Shown: positions 44,666 to 53,678 of the stretch, piece after piece | How positions within the stretch are numbered: the first letter of the stretch is position 1 | How the letters are laid out: every line of letters begins with the position of its first letter | Origin: Mucilaginibacter pedocola | GTDB taxonomy: Bacteria; Bacteroidota; Bacteroidia; Sphingobacteriales; Sphingobacteriaceae | Reading direction: 5' to 3' | Length of the DNA stretch: 64,000 nucleotides | Assembly: GCF_002013915.1 (NCBI RefSeq) | Contig: NZ_MBTF01000012.1 | Coordinates: 496,001-560,000, forward strand | Made by a program: the position numbers and the translations under genes | The notes under the pieces: model-generated | Databases searched by the model: none | The model's input: the letters and a program-made list of their open reading frames with translations, nothing else | What the model was told of the DNA's origin: nothing

Positions 44666-46036
44666 GTGAAACATATCCTTACCCTTATCGCTATAATGGC
44701 TTGCGGCAGCAGCCTTGCACAAAGCCCATCTTTTAAACCGCTTAGGTACGATGAGAACTACGCCAACCTTGGGCACGATACTGCGGCCGACTGGTACCAC
44801 CAATTGAAGTTTACACCACTATCCCACAACAAGGCCAATTACATCAGCATTGGCGGCGAAGTGCGTTACCAATACTTCCGTTTCCGTAACCAGGATTGGG
44901 GCGAGGCACCTGCTGACAAGGACGGCTTTATACTCAACCGTTTTTTAGCGCATGCCGACCTGCACCTGGGCAGCCACTTCCGCACGTTTGTGCAGCTACA
45001 AAGCAGCCTGGCCGACGGCCAGGCCGAAACGCCATCGCCGGTTGACCAAAACCCGCTGGAATTACACCAGGCTTTTATGGACTATGCTTTCTCCACCAAA
45101 CCCGGCACGCAGCTTACTTTCAGGTTTGGCCGGCAGGAACTTTCTTACGGTTCGCAACGCCTCATCGCCGTCCGCGAGGCGCCAAATAACCGTCAGGCCT
45201 TCGATGCTGCCAAACTGATGTATGGTAACAAACGGCTCAAGCTCGATGCCTTCTATTCTTATTACGTACCTGCGAGGCCCGGGATATTTGATGATGGAGT
45301 AAACAGCGGCACCAAGCTATGGGGTACTTATGCGGTGATCAATAATATCCCTCTACTGCAAAACATAGACCTATATTATTTAGGATTCCGAAAAAAAACA
45401 GCCGTATTTGATGATGGTAAAGGGTTAGAAACCCGGCATTCTGTTGGGGCAAGGGTTTGGAAAACCACAGCGCCGTTTCAGTATGATATTGAGGGGCTTT
45501 ACCAATTCGGCGATTTAGCGGGTTCTGTCATCAGGGCATGGACGGCATCTGCGAACGTTTCTTACATATTTAGGCAGGCTGCGCTTCAACCCAAACTGGG
45601 CATAAAGACCGAAGCCATCAGTGGCGACAAGCACCCCGGCGACGGCCGCCTCAACACTTTTAATCCGCTGTTTCCTAAAGGAGCATATTTTGGTTTAGCC
45701 GCATTGATAGGACCTTACAACTTACTGGATATACACCCTTATTTAGAACTAAGCCTCAGCAAGAAATTATTACTGAGTACAGATTATGACCTGTTTTGGC
45801 GCATGAACCGTAACGACGGACTATATGCGGTAAACGGAAGGATACTTTACCCCGCCAAAGATGGCAATGCCAAAAAGATAGGCGGGCAATTGGGCACTGA
45901 ACTGAATTACACGCCCAATAAATACCTATCCTTCAGGCAGGAGTTCACCTGGTTTATGGCAGCAGATTATTTAAAACAGGCTGGCCCGGGCAAAAATATT
46001 TTTATGGCAGGGACTACAGCTACGCTTAGGTTTTAA
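44666..46036 (+). CDS. Alginate-export-family outer-membrane beta-barrel protein
   Basis: A 456-residue outer-membrane barrel. The signal peptide (about 1-19, ending SSLAQ) is followed by alternating amphipathic strands with an aromatic girdle, starting ISIGGEVRYQYFRFRNQDWG and closing TTATLRF. The RFGRQELSYGSQRLIAVREAPNNRQAFD segment is characteristic of the Alginate_exp family, which in Pseudomonas includes AlgE. Here no alginate synthesis genes are present, so a general export or uptake channel is more likely. It is transcribed alone from a region with a copy of the putative sigma-54 activator site. Confidence 0.88.
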   Translation: MKHILTLIAIMACGSSLAQSPSFKPLRYDENYANLGHDTAADWYHQLKFTPLSHNKANYISIGGEVRYQYFRFRNQDWGEAPADKDGFILNRFLAHADLHLGSHFRTFVQLQSSLADGQAETPSPVDQNPLELHQAFMDYAFSTKPGTQLTFRFGRQELSYGSQRLIAVREAPNNRQAFDAAKLMYGNKRLKLDAFYSYYVPARPGIFDDGVNSGTKLWGTYAVINNIPLLQNIDLYYLGFRKKTAVFDDGKGLETRHSVGARVWKTTAPFQYDIEGLYQFGDLAGSVIRAWTASANVSYIFRQAALQPKLGIKTEAISGDKHPGDGRLNTFNPLFPKGAYFGLAALIGPYNLLDIHPYLELSLSKKLLLSTDYDLFWRMNRNDGLYAVNGRILYPAKDGNAKKIGGQLGTELNYTPNKYLSFRQEFTWFMAADYLKQAGPGKNIFMAGTTATLRF

Positions 46037-46234
46037 GAGGTTTGACGCTATTTAGGACAAGCACATCTTGCGCCAGCGGTGCAACAGGTTGGTAGATAAA
46101 AAAAGGAAAACTCTTTGGCATGCCGTCAGGTATGCAACTTTGTTAGTTTCGCACCTGACGGCGCGGCCTTATGTTGTTGATTGTATCGCTACCGACCTTT
46201 CACCCCGATGGGGTGGTTCAACAAGTACATCGCG
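46037..46234. repeat. Non-coding element with two hairpins between convergent genes
   Basis: GCCGTCAGGT (46122-46131) and ACCTGACGGC (46153-46162) form a perfect 10-bp inverted repeat with a 21-bp spacer. CACCCC/GGGGTG (46201-46215) forms a second hairpin with a 3-nt loop. The style is that of dispersed non-coding repeats in Bacteroidota; no second copy is in the window. It may terminate both convergent transcripts. Confidence 0.5.
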
Positions 46235-48184
46235 CTACACACCGTAGTCTTTGCGTATACCCAATTTTTTCATTTTAGAGTTTAGCGTGGTGGGTGGCAG
46301 GTTCAATAAACTGGCGGCGCCACCCTCGCCCCATATTTTGCCGTTGCATTTTTTCAAGGCGGCCAGTATATGCGCTCGCTCTCCGTCGCGCATGGTTATA
46401 GCGCTTACCGTAGCCGGCATAGCCACTACAGGCTGCTCTAACTGTGTGGGCAGCGCCATGTTGCTTATCAAATTATCACGGGTGAGCAATACATTGCGCT
46501 CTATCATATTCTCCAGTTCGCGAATGTTGCCGGGCCAGTGGTAATGCATCATGCTCTCCAGCACAGCAGGCGTTATGCCGATGATGTCCTTCCCCGATTT
46601 CCGCGCATATATCTTCAGGAAGTGGTCGGCAAGCGCGGGTATATCTTCTATCCTGTCGCGCAGCGGGGGCATGTGTATGGGGAATACATTAATACGGTAA
46701 AAAAGATCGAGCCGAAAACGCCCTTCGGCCACTTCCTTATCCAAATTACGGTTGGTAGCGGCAATTATGCGCACATCGGTTTTAATGGTACTGCGCCCGC
46801 CAATGCGCTCTATCTCTTTTTCCTGCAAAACCCGTAGTAATTTCGATTGCGACTCGAGCGGCAACTCGCCTATCTCATCTAAAAATATGGTGCCCCCGTG
46901 AGCCTGTTCGAACTTACCAATTTTACGTTCGTGTGCACCCGTAAAAGCTCCTTTCTCGTGCCCGAATAATTCTGAATCTATCAGTGTAGTGGGCAATGCT
47001 GCGCAATTGATACGTATGTATGGCTTATCGCGCCGGGGCGATAGTGCGTGTATGCGCTCGCCTATCCTCTCTTTACCGGTACCACTTTCTCCCAATATCA
47101 GCACCGAGCAATCGGCCGGGGCCACCTGCATCACATGGTCAAAAACCGTGAGTAATAAATTACTGTTGCCAATGATCCCGTTAAAGGGGTTTGAGGCCTC
47201 CCTCGCCGAAACTTCCCTTACAACAGCATAATTATTGCCTGCGCCTTGCAAGGGGCTATCAGCCTGGCGCAGCATAGCTTCAGTAAAGGCAGCCAATGGC
47301 GGCAGTAAATTCCCGCATTGTGCTAAATGCTCGGGTTGGTAAACATCAGGGCGGCGGCTGTAGAAATTAAAATGGCATATTTTGCCATCGGCCGCCGGTA
47401 CAGGTAATTGCAGGTGCGAGCGCAATCCGTACGTATCGGCCAGCAGTTTTTTTAGCGGGCTCCTTTTCACCAACTCATTAAACTCCTGCTCGTCGTACCA
47501 GGTGGCCATCACGCTTTCGTTCTCCGCAATTTTTAACGCTGCCAGTTCGTTTTGCTTCCTGTTGGTTATCACCATCAGTTCTGTTGGGCGTATCAGTTGG
47601 TATTCGTCGAAACCAACACGCAAAAAGCATATCTCGTAAAAGGCCTGTTCTGCCGTTTGCTGCTGCCCTACCGTTAAAAACTCGAATGGTATGTATGGCT
47701 GCAGGGTTTTGCCCATTTGCAGCAATTTTTGCTCCCAGCCCTGTGCCGAAGCTAATATCTCTGCGGCTTTCTTTTGCAGCAGGGCATTCTGTCGTACGCC
47801 CTGCTCTAACTGGTTTTGGTGCCTGTATATGGCAATATCAAGCGCAACAAGCACATCCTTTTCCCTAAACGGTTTCACCACAAAGCCATAAGGGTTGGTT
47901 AGCTTGGCATCATCAAGCACCTTTTGGTTGCTGTTTGCCGATATGTAGATGAACGGGATATTCATTTGGCCAAGGCGCTTTGCCAGGTCTATGCCCGTTT
48001 GCCTGCCTTTAAGGTAAATATCCAGCAGTACAAAATCGGGTTTAAACCTGGTTATCATGCCCAGGGCCTCGGCAACACTATCTGCAATGCCGCAAACTTC
48101 ATAACCGGCCGTTTCGAGTATATTGCTTAAAACATCGGCAATAATAAATTCATCTTCTACAATAAGTATCTTTTTACTACCCAT
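46235..48184 (-). CDS. Sigma-54-dependent response regulator (NtrC-like)
   Basis: A 649-residue transcription factor. Domain order: receiver (about 1-120; phospho-acceptor D55 in LLDIYLKG), a middle region (about 125-320) resembling a degenerate GAF-type sensor, AAA+ sigma-54 activator domain, and a Fis-type helix-turn-helix (about 605-645). The AAA+ core shows Walker A GESGTGKE (365-372), the sigma-54-contacting GAFTGA (412-417) and Walker B IFLDE. Thus it should activate RpoN-dependent promoters when phosphorylated. It is 18 bp downstream of a sensor kinase on the same strand, its likely phosphodonor. rpoN is outside the window. Confidence 0.95.
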   Translation of the reverse strand: MGSKKILIVEDEFIIADVLSNILETAGYEVCGIADSVAEALGMITRFKPDFVLLDIYLKGRQTGIDLAKRLGQMNIPFIYISANSNQKVLDDAKLTNPYGFVVKPFREKDVLVALDIAIYRHQNQLEQGVRQNALLQKKAAEILASAQGWEQKLLQMGKTLQPYIPFEFLTVGQQQTAEQAFYEICFLRVGFDEYQLIRPTELMVITNRKQNELAALKIAENESVMATWYDEQEFNELVKRSPLKKLLADTYGLRSHLQLPVPAADGKICHFNFYSRRPDVYQPEHLAQCGNLLPPLAAFTEAMLRQADSPLQGAGNNYAVVREVSAREASNPFNGIIGNSNLLLTVFDHVMQVAPADCSVLILGESGTGKERIGERIHALSPRRDKPYIRINCAALPTTLIDSELFGHEKGAFTGAHERKIGKFEQAHGGTIFLDEIGELPLESQSKLLRVLQEKEIERIGGRSTIKTDVRIIAATNRNLDKEVAEGRFRLDLFYRINVFPIHMPPLRDRIEDIPALADHFLKIYARKSGKDIIGITPAVLESMMHYHWPGNIRELENMIERNVLLTRDNLISNMALPTQLEQPVVAMPATVSAITMRDGERAHILAALKKCNGKIWGEGGAASLLNLPPTTLNSKMKKLGIRKDYGV

Positions 48185-48202
48185 TACTTTAACAATTACC
48201 GG

Positions 48203-50458
48203 TTACGCTTTGCCCTTATTAAATATCTCTGTTTTAAAGGTTACACAAATGGTGCAACCTTGGTCGCTGGTTATTTCAAATGTTCCGCACAGCTGTTTGG
48301 CCAGCCCGCGCATTAAGTTAATGCCCAAGGTTTCTACCTTCTCTGTCTTGAAGCCTTCCGGCAAACCCGGGCCATCGTCAGCTATGATCAACTGGTTATG
48401 GCCTGCCTCATTCTCTACAAGTGTAATATAAATTACGCCGTTTTCGTAAGGCGTGTAAGCATATTTAATAGCATTGGTAACGGCCTCGTTAAGTATAAGG
48501 CCAAGCGGCACGGCCTGCCCTACATCTAAACTTATCTCATCCACATGTTTTTCAAATAATATGCGGCTGCCCAAATCGCTGCTCTCTTTTAAATACCTTG
48601 CCATCTCTTCAATATAATCGGGCATACTTATCAGCCCAAGGCTTTCCGACTGATATAGCTTTTGATGAATAAGGGCAATAGAGTGCATGCGGGCCTCGCT
48701 TATTTGTATGGCCTGCAGGGCAGCTTCGTTATCGATATAGGCCGATTGGCGCTGCAGCAAACCCATTACTATCTGCAGGTTGTTTTTTACCCGGTGGTGT
48801 ATCTCTTTAATCAACCACTCTTTCTCTATCAGTAGTTCATCTTTTTCGGCCACCAGTGCGTTAAGCACTACATTGCTGCGTTGCTTGGCCTTGTAGTTAT
48901 TAAATATCAACATTAATAATATTACCAACAAGGCACAGGCCGCAAGCGTTAAATTACGCATATTATTTGCCTGTATTGTTTTTTCGTGCTCAAAGGCGCT
49001 GTCTTTTTTCAAGGAGCGTATATCGCTTTCTTTTTGATCGGTTTCGTAACTTACCTGTAGCTCCTGCAATTGCTTATTCTTTTCGATATTGAAGATAGAA
49101 TCGTTAAAGGCCTTGTATTGAATATGGTGCTGCAATGCAGTAAGGTAATTCCCCCTCGCCGAATCAATCTTGTAGGCGATCATATTCCAGTCCCGGGACC
49201 GTGTAACGGCCATACCGGCAATTATTCCTTCGTCAAAATAAAAGGCAGCTTTTTTAAAGTCATTTCTTTTGATATAGAATTTGGCCATATCGTACTTAGC
49301 CAACGATATAATTTCGTCGGTTTTTTGTTTTCCAAAAAGTTTCAGGGCCAACAAGTACATTTCTTCAGCTTTAGCGTTGTTACCCACGGCGTCGTAGCAA
49401 TAGGCCTTTATCTGGCTCATAATGGCCTTGTTATAATCATTATCGGTCGGGTGCCGCTTTTCTACACCAAGTACAATGCTAATGGCCTCTTTTACCTTCT
49501 TTTGCTTTATCAGGCCCTGCGCTATAAAACCGGCCGTGCGGTATTTAAACTCCAGTTTTATGTGCATACCCTCGCGTAGTGCCAATGTTCTTTTGTACCA
49601 TACTATACTATTTTCTGTTTGGCCCATAGCATCGTATATCAAAGCTATCTCGCCAAACAACATCGATTTCAGATAAAGTTTATCGGGCATGAGGGTAGCC
49701 TGTTCCATCAACCGCAAGCTTTCTAAACTATACCTAAGGGCCTTGTTGAGGTTGCCATGGTACCGCTGTATGTGCGCAAGCACGTAGTACAGCTTTACAA
49801 ATTCGGGGTGCCCCTCCGTCGGGAATTTCTTTATGGCCGCCATGCAGTCTTCTTCGGCCTGTGCATATTGGCCATAGGTAAAATGCAGCATGGCAAAGTT
49901 GGTGTAGGCAACCACCTGGTCGCCCACCGCGCCGGCTGCGGCAAAAAGTGCAAGGGCTTTGTTATATGCTTCGGTTACATCGGCCAGTAAGGCATCCGGA
50001 AAAAGGCCCCATTTATTTTCGGCGGCGGTTTTACCAAACCTCAGCAGCATCCGGCCGGCCATTATTTTATTACCCGTAGTATTGTAGTAATTAACCGCTT
50101 GCATAAAGTAAACTTTCCCGCCCGCAAAACTCTTACGAGCAAAGGTAACTTCGCCCAAATTACACCAGGCTTCGGCCCGGCCGATCCTGCCTGCTGCGCC
50201 CATCTTTTGCCCAAGGGCCAATTGTTTATTAAAATAAAGCCCCGCTGTATCAACATCTGCACTATCGGCTTTAAAGCGCCTTAGCAAATAATACCGGCCC
50301 ATTTGGCCCAGCGCATTAAGGCACGCGGTATCCTCCCGGGCGCCTTCGCAAATGCGCCGCAAACTATCTATAGTTTTAGGGCCGGGCAAGGTTTGGCCAA
50401 AACAAAGGCAGGGGGCTGCCAAAACAATCAAAATAGCCCAGGCTTTTAAATTGATCAT
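48203..50458 (-). CDS. TPR-domain sensor histidine kinase (HisKA_2)
   Basis: About 751 residues from the preferred start 50458 (MINLKAWAILIVLAAPCLCF, signal peptide); a longer reading from 50509 adds 17 residues before it. The periplasmic half is a series of TPR-like helical repeats (about 60-460), then one membrane helix (MRNLTLAACALLVILLMLIF). The cytoplasmic half has HisKA_2 with the His pair 554-555 (EIHHRVKNNLQ) and HATPase_c with NEAVTNAIKYAY, DDGPGLP and GINLMRGL. It shares an operon with the sigma-54 regulator that follows, and its whole architecture is shared by the divergent kinase at 50861. Confidence 0.94.
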   Translation of the reverse strand: MINLKAWAILIVLAAPCLCFGQTLPGPKTIDSLRRICEGAREDTACLNALGQMGRYYLLRRFKADSADVDTAGLYFNKQLALGQKMGAAGRIGRAEAWCNLGEVTFARKSFAGGKVYFMQAVNYYNTTGNKIMAGRMLLRFGKTAAENKWGLFPDALLADVTEAYNKALALFAAAGAVGDQVVAYTNFAMLHFTYGQYAQAEEDCMAAIKKFPTEGHPEFVKLYYVLAHIQRYHGNLNKALRYSLESLRLMEQATLMPDKLYLKSMLFGEIALIYDAMGQTENSIVWYKRTLALREGMHIKLEFKYRTAGFIAQGLIKQKKVKEAISIVLGVEKRHPTDNDYNKAIMSQIKAYCYDAVGNNAKAEEMYLLALKLFGKQKTDEIISLAKYDMAKFYIKRNDFKKAAFYFDEGIIAGMAVTRSRDWNMIAYKIDSARGNYLTALQHHIQYKAFNDSIFNIEKNKQLQELQVSYETDQKESDIRSLKKDSAFEHEKTIQANNMRNLTLAACALLVILLMLIFNNYKAKQRSNVVLNALVAEKDELLIEKEWLIKEIHHRVKNNLQIVMGLLQRQSAYIDNEAALQAIQISEARMHSIALIHQKLYQSESLGLISMPDYIEEMARYLKESSDLGSRILFEKHVDEISLDVGQAVPLGLILNEAVTNAIKYAYTPYENGVIYITLVENEAGHNQLIIADDGPGLPEGFKTEKVETLGINLMRGLAKQLCGTFEITSDQGCTICVTFKTEIFNKGKA

Positions 50459-50635
50459 ATATGGTTTATTGGATCGGGTATTGCCGCCGCCATGTTTGCA
50501 GCGCAGCAATAATTGCGATAAGGGATTTTGATATCTATAATATTGCCAAATTGATAAAAGGCCTTCCTTTCGCCTTTGTTATAGCTTCAGCACTCCGCAA
50601 GCGCCATCTTTGGCCGTGCTTACAGATCATTGGGG

Positions 50636-50691
50636 CAACGATGCAACGAAATACCGTTGTTTTTAGGCAACGATATTTCGTTGCCTAAAAA
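50636..50691. promoter_or_regulatory. Tandem CAACG-N6-CGTTG sites with a 14-bp-arm palindrome
   Basis: CAACG-N6-CGTTG occurs at 50644-50659 and 50668-50683, 24 bp apart; an extra half-site CAACG is at 50636-50640. The second copy lies in a perfect inverted repeat: TTTTTAGGCAACGA (50660-50673) and TCGTTGCCTAAAAA (50678-50691) with a 4-bp centre. The T-run is on the 5' side, so it is not a terminator. Best reading: binding site of a dimeric activator, possibly the adjacent sigma-54 regulator. Confidence 0.6.
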
Positions 50692-50777
50692 ATTAATAGC
50701 GGTTTTAGTAGTAATAAGCCGCTATAACGCACTAAATATCCCGCCGGAACAATTCAGGCACTATATTTAGCGGGGGT

Positions 50778-50793
50778 TGGCCGGATAGGTGCG
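50778..50793 (+). promoter_or_regulatory. Candidate sigma-54 promoter of the right-hand kinase gene
   Basis: TGGCCGGATAGGTGCG fits TGGC-N8-TGC with GG-N10-GC spacing. It lies about 100-130 bp downstream of the tandem sites, the usual distance for activator looping, and about 55 bp before the preferred TTG start. A GTG start at 50789 would fall inside it, so it argues for the later start. Confidence 0.45.
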
Positions 50794-50860
50794 GCATAAA
50801 TGCCATTTAGATGTTTTGGTTAAAATAATTAGCTTAGTATACCATGTTAAAGCGGACGGT

Positions 50861-53059
50861 TTGAGAAAGCTAAGCTACCTTATTTGTTTTTTTGTGATGC
50901 TGGCTACTATGCCCGCAAATGCACAACGTATCGATTCGGCGTATTTTAAGGCATTGCTGCGCGAAGTACGAATCGCCCGGGTGGATACCGAAAAGATAGC
51001 TGCGCTTAATAAAGTTGCCCAGTATTACAACAACAAGTTTTATATCGATTCGAATAAAACTAACCTGCATAAAGCGCTGGAAACCCTTGGCCAATGCATT
51101 CAACTTGCCGAAACTGCAAAAAATAACGAATATAAGTTTGAGAGTATAAAGGTGAGTGCCTACACCTATTTGGCCTTGAACGATACCGTAAATGCCGTTA
51201 CCGCCATAAACAAAGTACTTGCTTACAGGCAAGGACAAAAGGCTTTTGAGAAACAGCTTGCCACCTACCTTTATTTTGCCCGTGCAGCTTACCGCTGGAG
51301 CCATAATGCTATTAGCATCAATTTCGCCCGCAAGGGGCTAAATGCGGCAAAAACTTATAAAATAAGCACCTACGATGTCCCCTTAAAAATGACGATAGTG
51401 TTGGCTACCGTTGATATGGGTGACGACGAAACGGCCCTTAGGGAAAATGCAAACATCATTGCCTATTACAAAAACAAACATCAAAACCTTGCCAGGGCTT
51501 ATTTTAACGCGGCCGGGCCAAGCAGATATAAGGGCGACCTTAAAACCGCGCTTAAGTATGCATTACTATCATTAAAAGATATTGAGGCATTCCACGATAC
51601 TGTTGAAAGCCATAATACTTATGGAGAGTTGGCATTGATATATCAAGCGTTAGGGAGTACGGAGCAAAGCATATTTTATTTCCGGAAAACGCTTGCCGCA
51701 CGCGACAGGATGTTAATGCAGGACCGCTTTCGGTTTCGTACGCTCGGCTTTATCATAAAAGGCCTTATCAAATTAGGCCGCGCGAAAGAGGGGCTGGCCG
51801 AAACGATAGCTTACGAGGCCCACCACCCGCCAACAACCAGGGAAGGGAAAGGCTTTTGCGCCCAAAATAAAGCCTATTGCTACGAGGCATTGAATGATTA
51901 CACTAACGCCGAAAAGTTTTATAAGCAGGCGGTTGAACTGGTGATCGGCATAAATAATGACGAGATCGAAGGCTCGGCTTATTATGATATCAGCGCGTTT
52001 TATATAAAAAACGGAATGGCAATAAAAGCGCAACAATATGCTTCCAAATTACGAAAAACGTCGTTAGACACGTATAAAAATTACGAGCATCTCCAATTTC
52101 AGATAGATTCCGCCCTGGGTAATTACCGCTCGGCATTAATTCATTACGGCAATTCGCAACGGGCAAAAGATTCGCTTTTTAATGAATCAAAATCGAAAGA
52201 AATAGCCGAACTGCAGTTGAAATACGAAACGGCACAAAAAGAGGCCGACATTAAGATGCTGAAGAAGAATGCACAATTGCAAAAGAACCAGCTTAAACAG
52301 TCGGAACATATCCGCAACCTCACATTTGGTGGTGTTGTACTGCTCATAGCGGCCATTGCTTTACTTTATAACAGCTACCGCATTAGCATAGGCAAAACCC
52401 GGGAGATAAACGAAAAGAACCTTTCGTTAAGTGCATTGCTGGAGGAAAAAGAATGGCTGATGAAAGAAGTACACCACAGGGTAAAAAATAACCTGCAAAT
52501 TGTAATGGGGCTGCTGCAGCGCCAGTCGTCATACATCAGCAATACCGCCGCCCTAAAGGCCATACGTAACAGCGAGCACCGTATACATGCTATTGCGCTG
52601 ATCCATCAAAAACTCTATCAATCGGAAGGCCTGGCACTGATAAACATGCGCGAGTATATCGAAGAACTGCTTTTGCACCTGAAAGACACTACCGATGCCG
52701 ACAGCCATATAGTTTTTATAAAAGAGATCGATAATATATACCTGCATGTAGCACAGGCGGTTCCGCTGGGGCTTATTATAAACGAAGCCGTTACCAACGC
52801 CATAAAATATGCTTACCCTAACGGCGGGCAGGGCAACATCAGGGTTACTTTTAGTAATAAGGCCGAGGGCAAAAATGAATTGGTAATTGAAGATGAAGGT
52901 GTGGGTATAAGCGGTACGGTTGCAAACAAATCAATGGGGATGAGTTTAATGCGGGGCTTAACCAAACAACTTAGCGGCACTTTCAACTTTACGCACACCG
53001 AAGGCGTATCTATCCATATCGTATTCAAAAACGATCATTCAGAGCCGCAGGGAGCATAA
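50861..53059 (+). CDS. TPR-domain sensor histidine kinase (HisKA_2), paralogue of the divergent kinase
   Basis: About 732 residues if begun at the TTG at 50861, which yields the signal peptide MRKLSYLICFFVMLATMPANAQ; an upstream GTG (50789) would add 24 residues without a purpose and overlap a promoter candidate. The layout repeats the divergent kinase: periplasmic TPR-like repeats, one membrane helix (HIRNLTFGGVVLLIAAIALL), HisKA_2 with His pair 538-539 (EVHHRVKNNLQ), and HATPase_c (INEAVTNAIKYAYP, EDEGVGI, GMSLMRGL). No response regulator follows it; it may signal to the sigma-54 regulator at 46235, or to one elsewhere. Confidence 0.93.
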   Translation: MRKLSYLICFFVMLATMPANAQRIDSAYFKALLREVRIARVDTEKIAALNKVAQYYNNKFYIDSNKTNLHKALETLGQCIQLAETAKNNEYKFESIKVSAYTYLALNDTVNAVTAINKVLAYRQGQKAFEKQLATYLYFARAAYRWSHNAISINFARKGLNAAKTYKISTYDVPLKMTIVLATVDMGDDETALRENANIIAYYKNKHQNLARAYFNAAGPSRYKGDLKTALKYALLSLKDIEAFHDTVESHNTYGELALIYQALGSTEQSIFYFRKTLAARDRMLMQDRFRFRTLGFIIKGLIKLGRAKEGLAETIAYEAHHPPTTREGKGFCAQNKAYCYEALNDYTNAEKFYKQAVELVIGINNDEIEGSAYYDISAFYIKNGMAIKAQQYASKLRKTSLDTYKNYEHLQFQIDSALGNYRSALIHYGNSQRAKDSLFNESKSKEIAELQLKYETAQKEADIKMLKKNAQLQKNQLKQSEHIRNLTFGGVVLLIAAIALLYNSYRISIGKTREINEKNLSLSALLEEKEWLMKEVHHRVKNNLQIVMGLLQRQSSYISNTAALKAIRNSEHRIHAIALIHQKLYQSEGLALINMREYIEELLLHLKDTTDADSHIVFIKEIDNIYLHVAQAVPLGLIINEAVTNAIKYAYPNGGQGNIRVTFSNKAEGKNELVIEDEGVGISGTVANKSMGMSLMRGLTKQLSGTFNFTHTEGVSIHIVFKNDHSEPQGA

Positions 53060-53151
53060 AGTGACAGCTTAACCGGTCCGCAACATACACTTACTCAACC
53101 CTAATAATTCAATTTTATTAAACATCAGGCTTGTTTATGAGTTAAATAAGT

Positions 53152-53391
53152 ATGAAAAATCCATTTGTAAAAAAAGACAACAGCGTAATTATAGGCGCAA
53201 GTGTAGCGGGTGTAGCTGTAGCAGGCGGTTTGGCCTGGCTATTTTTCACAGATAGCGGCGCTAATGTATTAGATGGCTGGAAAACAAGCCTGAAAGAAAA
53301 AGGCAAAGACCTGGCAGCTAACTTCATCAGCAGAAAAACAGGTGTATCAAAAGATATTACCAAACCTGCGGCCGATGCCATTGTCAGCTAA
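53152..53391 (+). CDS. Small YtxH-like membrane protein
   Basis: A 79-residue protein: short charged N-terminus ([11 protein letters not shown]), one membrane helix ([21 protein letters not shown]), then an amphipathic, Lys/Asp-rich tail ([16 protein letters not shown]). This is the general pattern of YtxH-domain stress proteins. It lies between the kinase and a DUF2256 gene, same strand. Family assignment is moderate. Confidence 0.7.
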   Translation: MKNPFVKKDNSVIIGASVAGVAVAGGLAWLFFTDSGANVLDGWKTSLKEKGKDLAANFISRKTGVSKDITKPAADAIVS

Positions 53392-53417
53392 ATTTAGGTA
53401 CCCGGCAAACCACACAA

Positions 53418-53573
53418 GTGCAAGGCATTAAAAAACAACATTTGCCGCAAAAAACTTGTGTGGCTTGCGGGCGGCCATTCAGCTGGCGCAAAAAATGGGA
53501 AAGGCATTGGGACGAGGTAAAATACTGTTCGGATAAATGCCGGCGTAATAAGGGAAACCCCGATTCGGACTAA
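53418..53573 (+). CDS. DUF2256 zinc-ribbon protein
   Basis: A 51-residue gene. Its centre has C14-x2-C17 ([16 protein letters not shown]), W31 and C37-x3-C41 (VKYCSDKC), the two Cys pairs of DUF2256, with the family's RKKW...W.EVKYCS spacing. The start is inferred to be GTG at 53418 because no in-frame ATG lies nearby; a different start would change only a few residues. It is 26 bp after the YtxH-like gene, same strand. DUF2256 proteins often lie near photolyase/cryptochrome genes, none of which is here. Function unknown. Confidence 0.82.
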   Translation: MQGIKKQHLPQKTCVACGRPFSWRKKWERHWDEVKYCSDKCRRNKGNPDSD

Positions 53574-53601
53574 GCTCAGCTATACCTCCGATACACGAAG
53601 T

Positions 53602-53621
53602 GCGTGCTAACCACAGCACGC
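53602..53621. terminator. Hairpin after the DUF2256 gene
   Basis: A perfect 7-bp stem GCGTGCT/AGCACGC with a 6-nt loop, 28 bp after the DUF2256 stop. No T-run follows, so termination is uncertain. Confidence 0.35.
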
Positions 53622-53678
53622 CGCAACTTGACAAGCACATAAAACTTATTATATTAGCCCCAACCAATTTAATAAACT

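Larger units (their letters stand above)
50459..50860. promoter_or_regulatory. 402-bp gap between the two divergent kinase genes
   Basis: No gene. It contains a tandem regulator site (50636-50691) and a sigma-54-like promoter for the right-hand kinase (50778-50793). For the left-hand kinase only a weak GG-N10-GC match (near 50561-50574) is found and no convincing TAnnTTTG box. Confidence 0.5.

Noticed and set aside
50559..50575. Sigma-54 promoter for the left-hand kinase
   Set aside because: Only the GG-N10-GC spacing is met (AGGCGA...AGGC); this occurs by chance in a region of this length.
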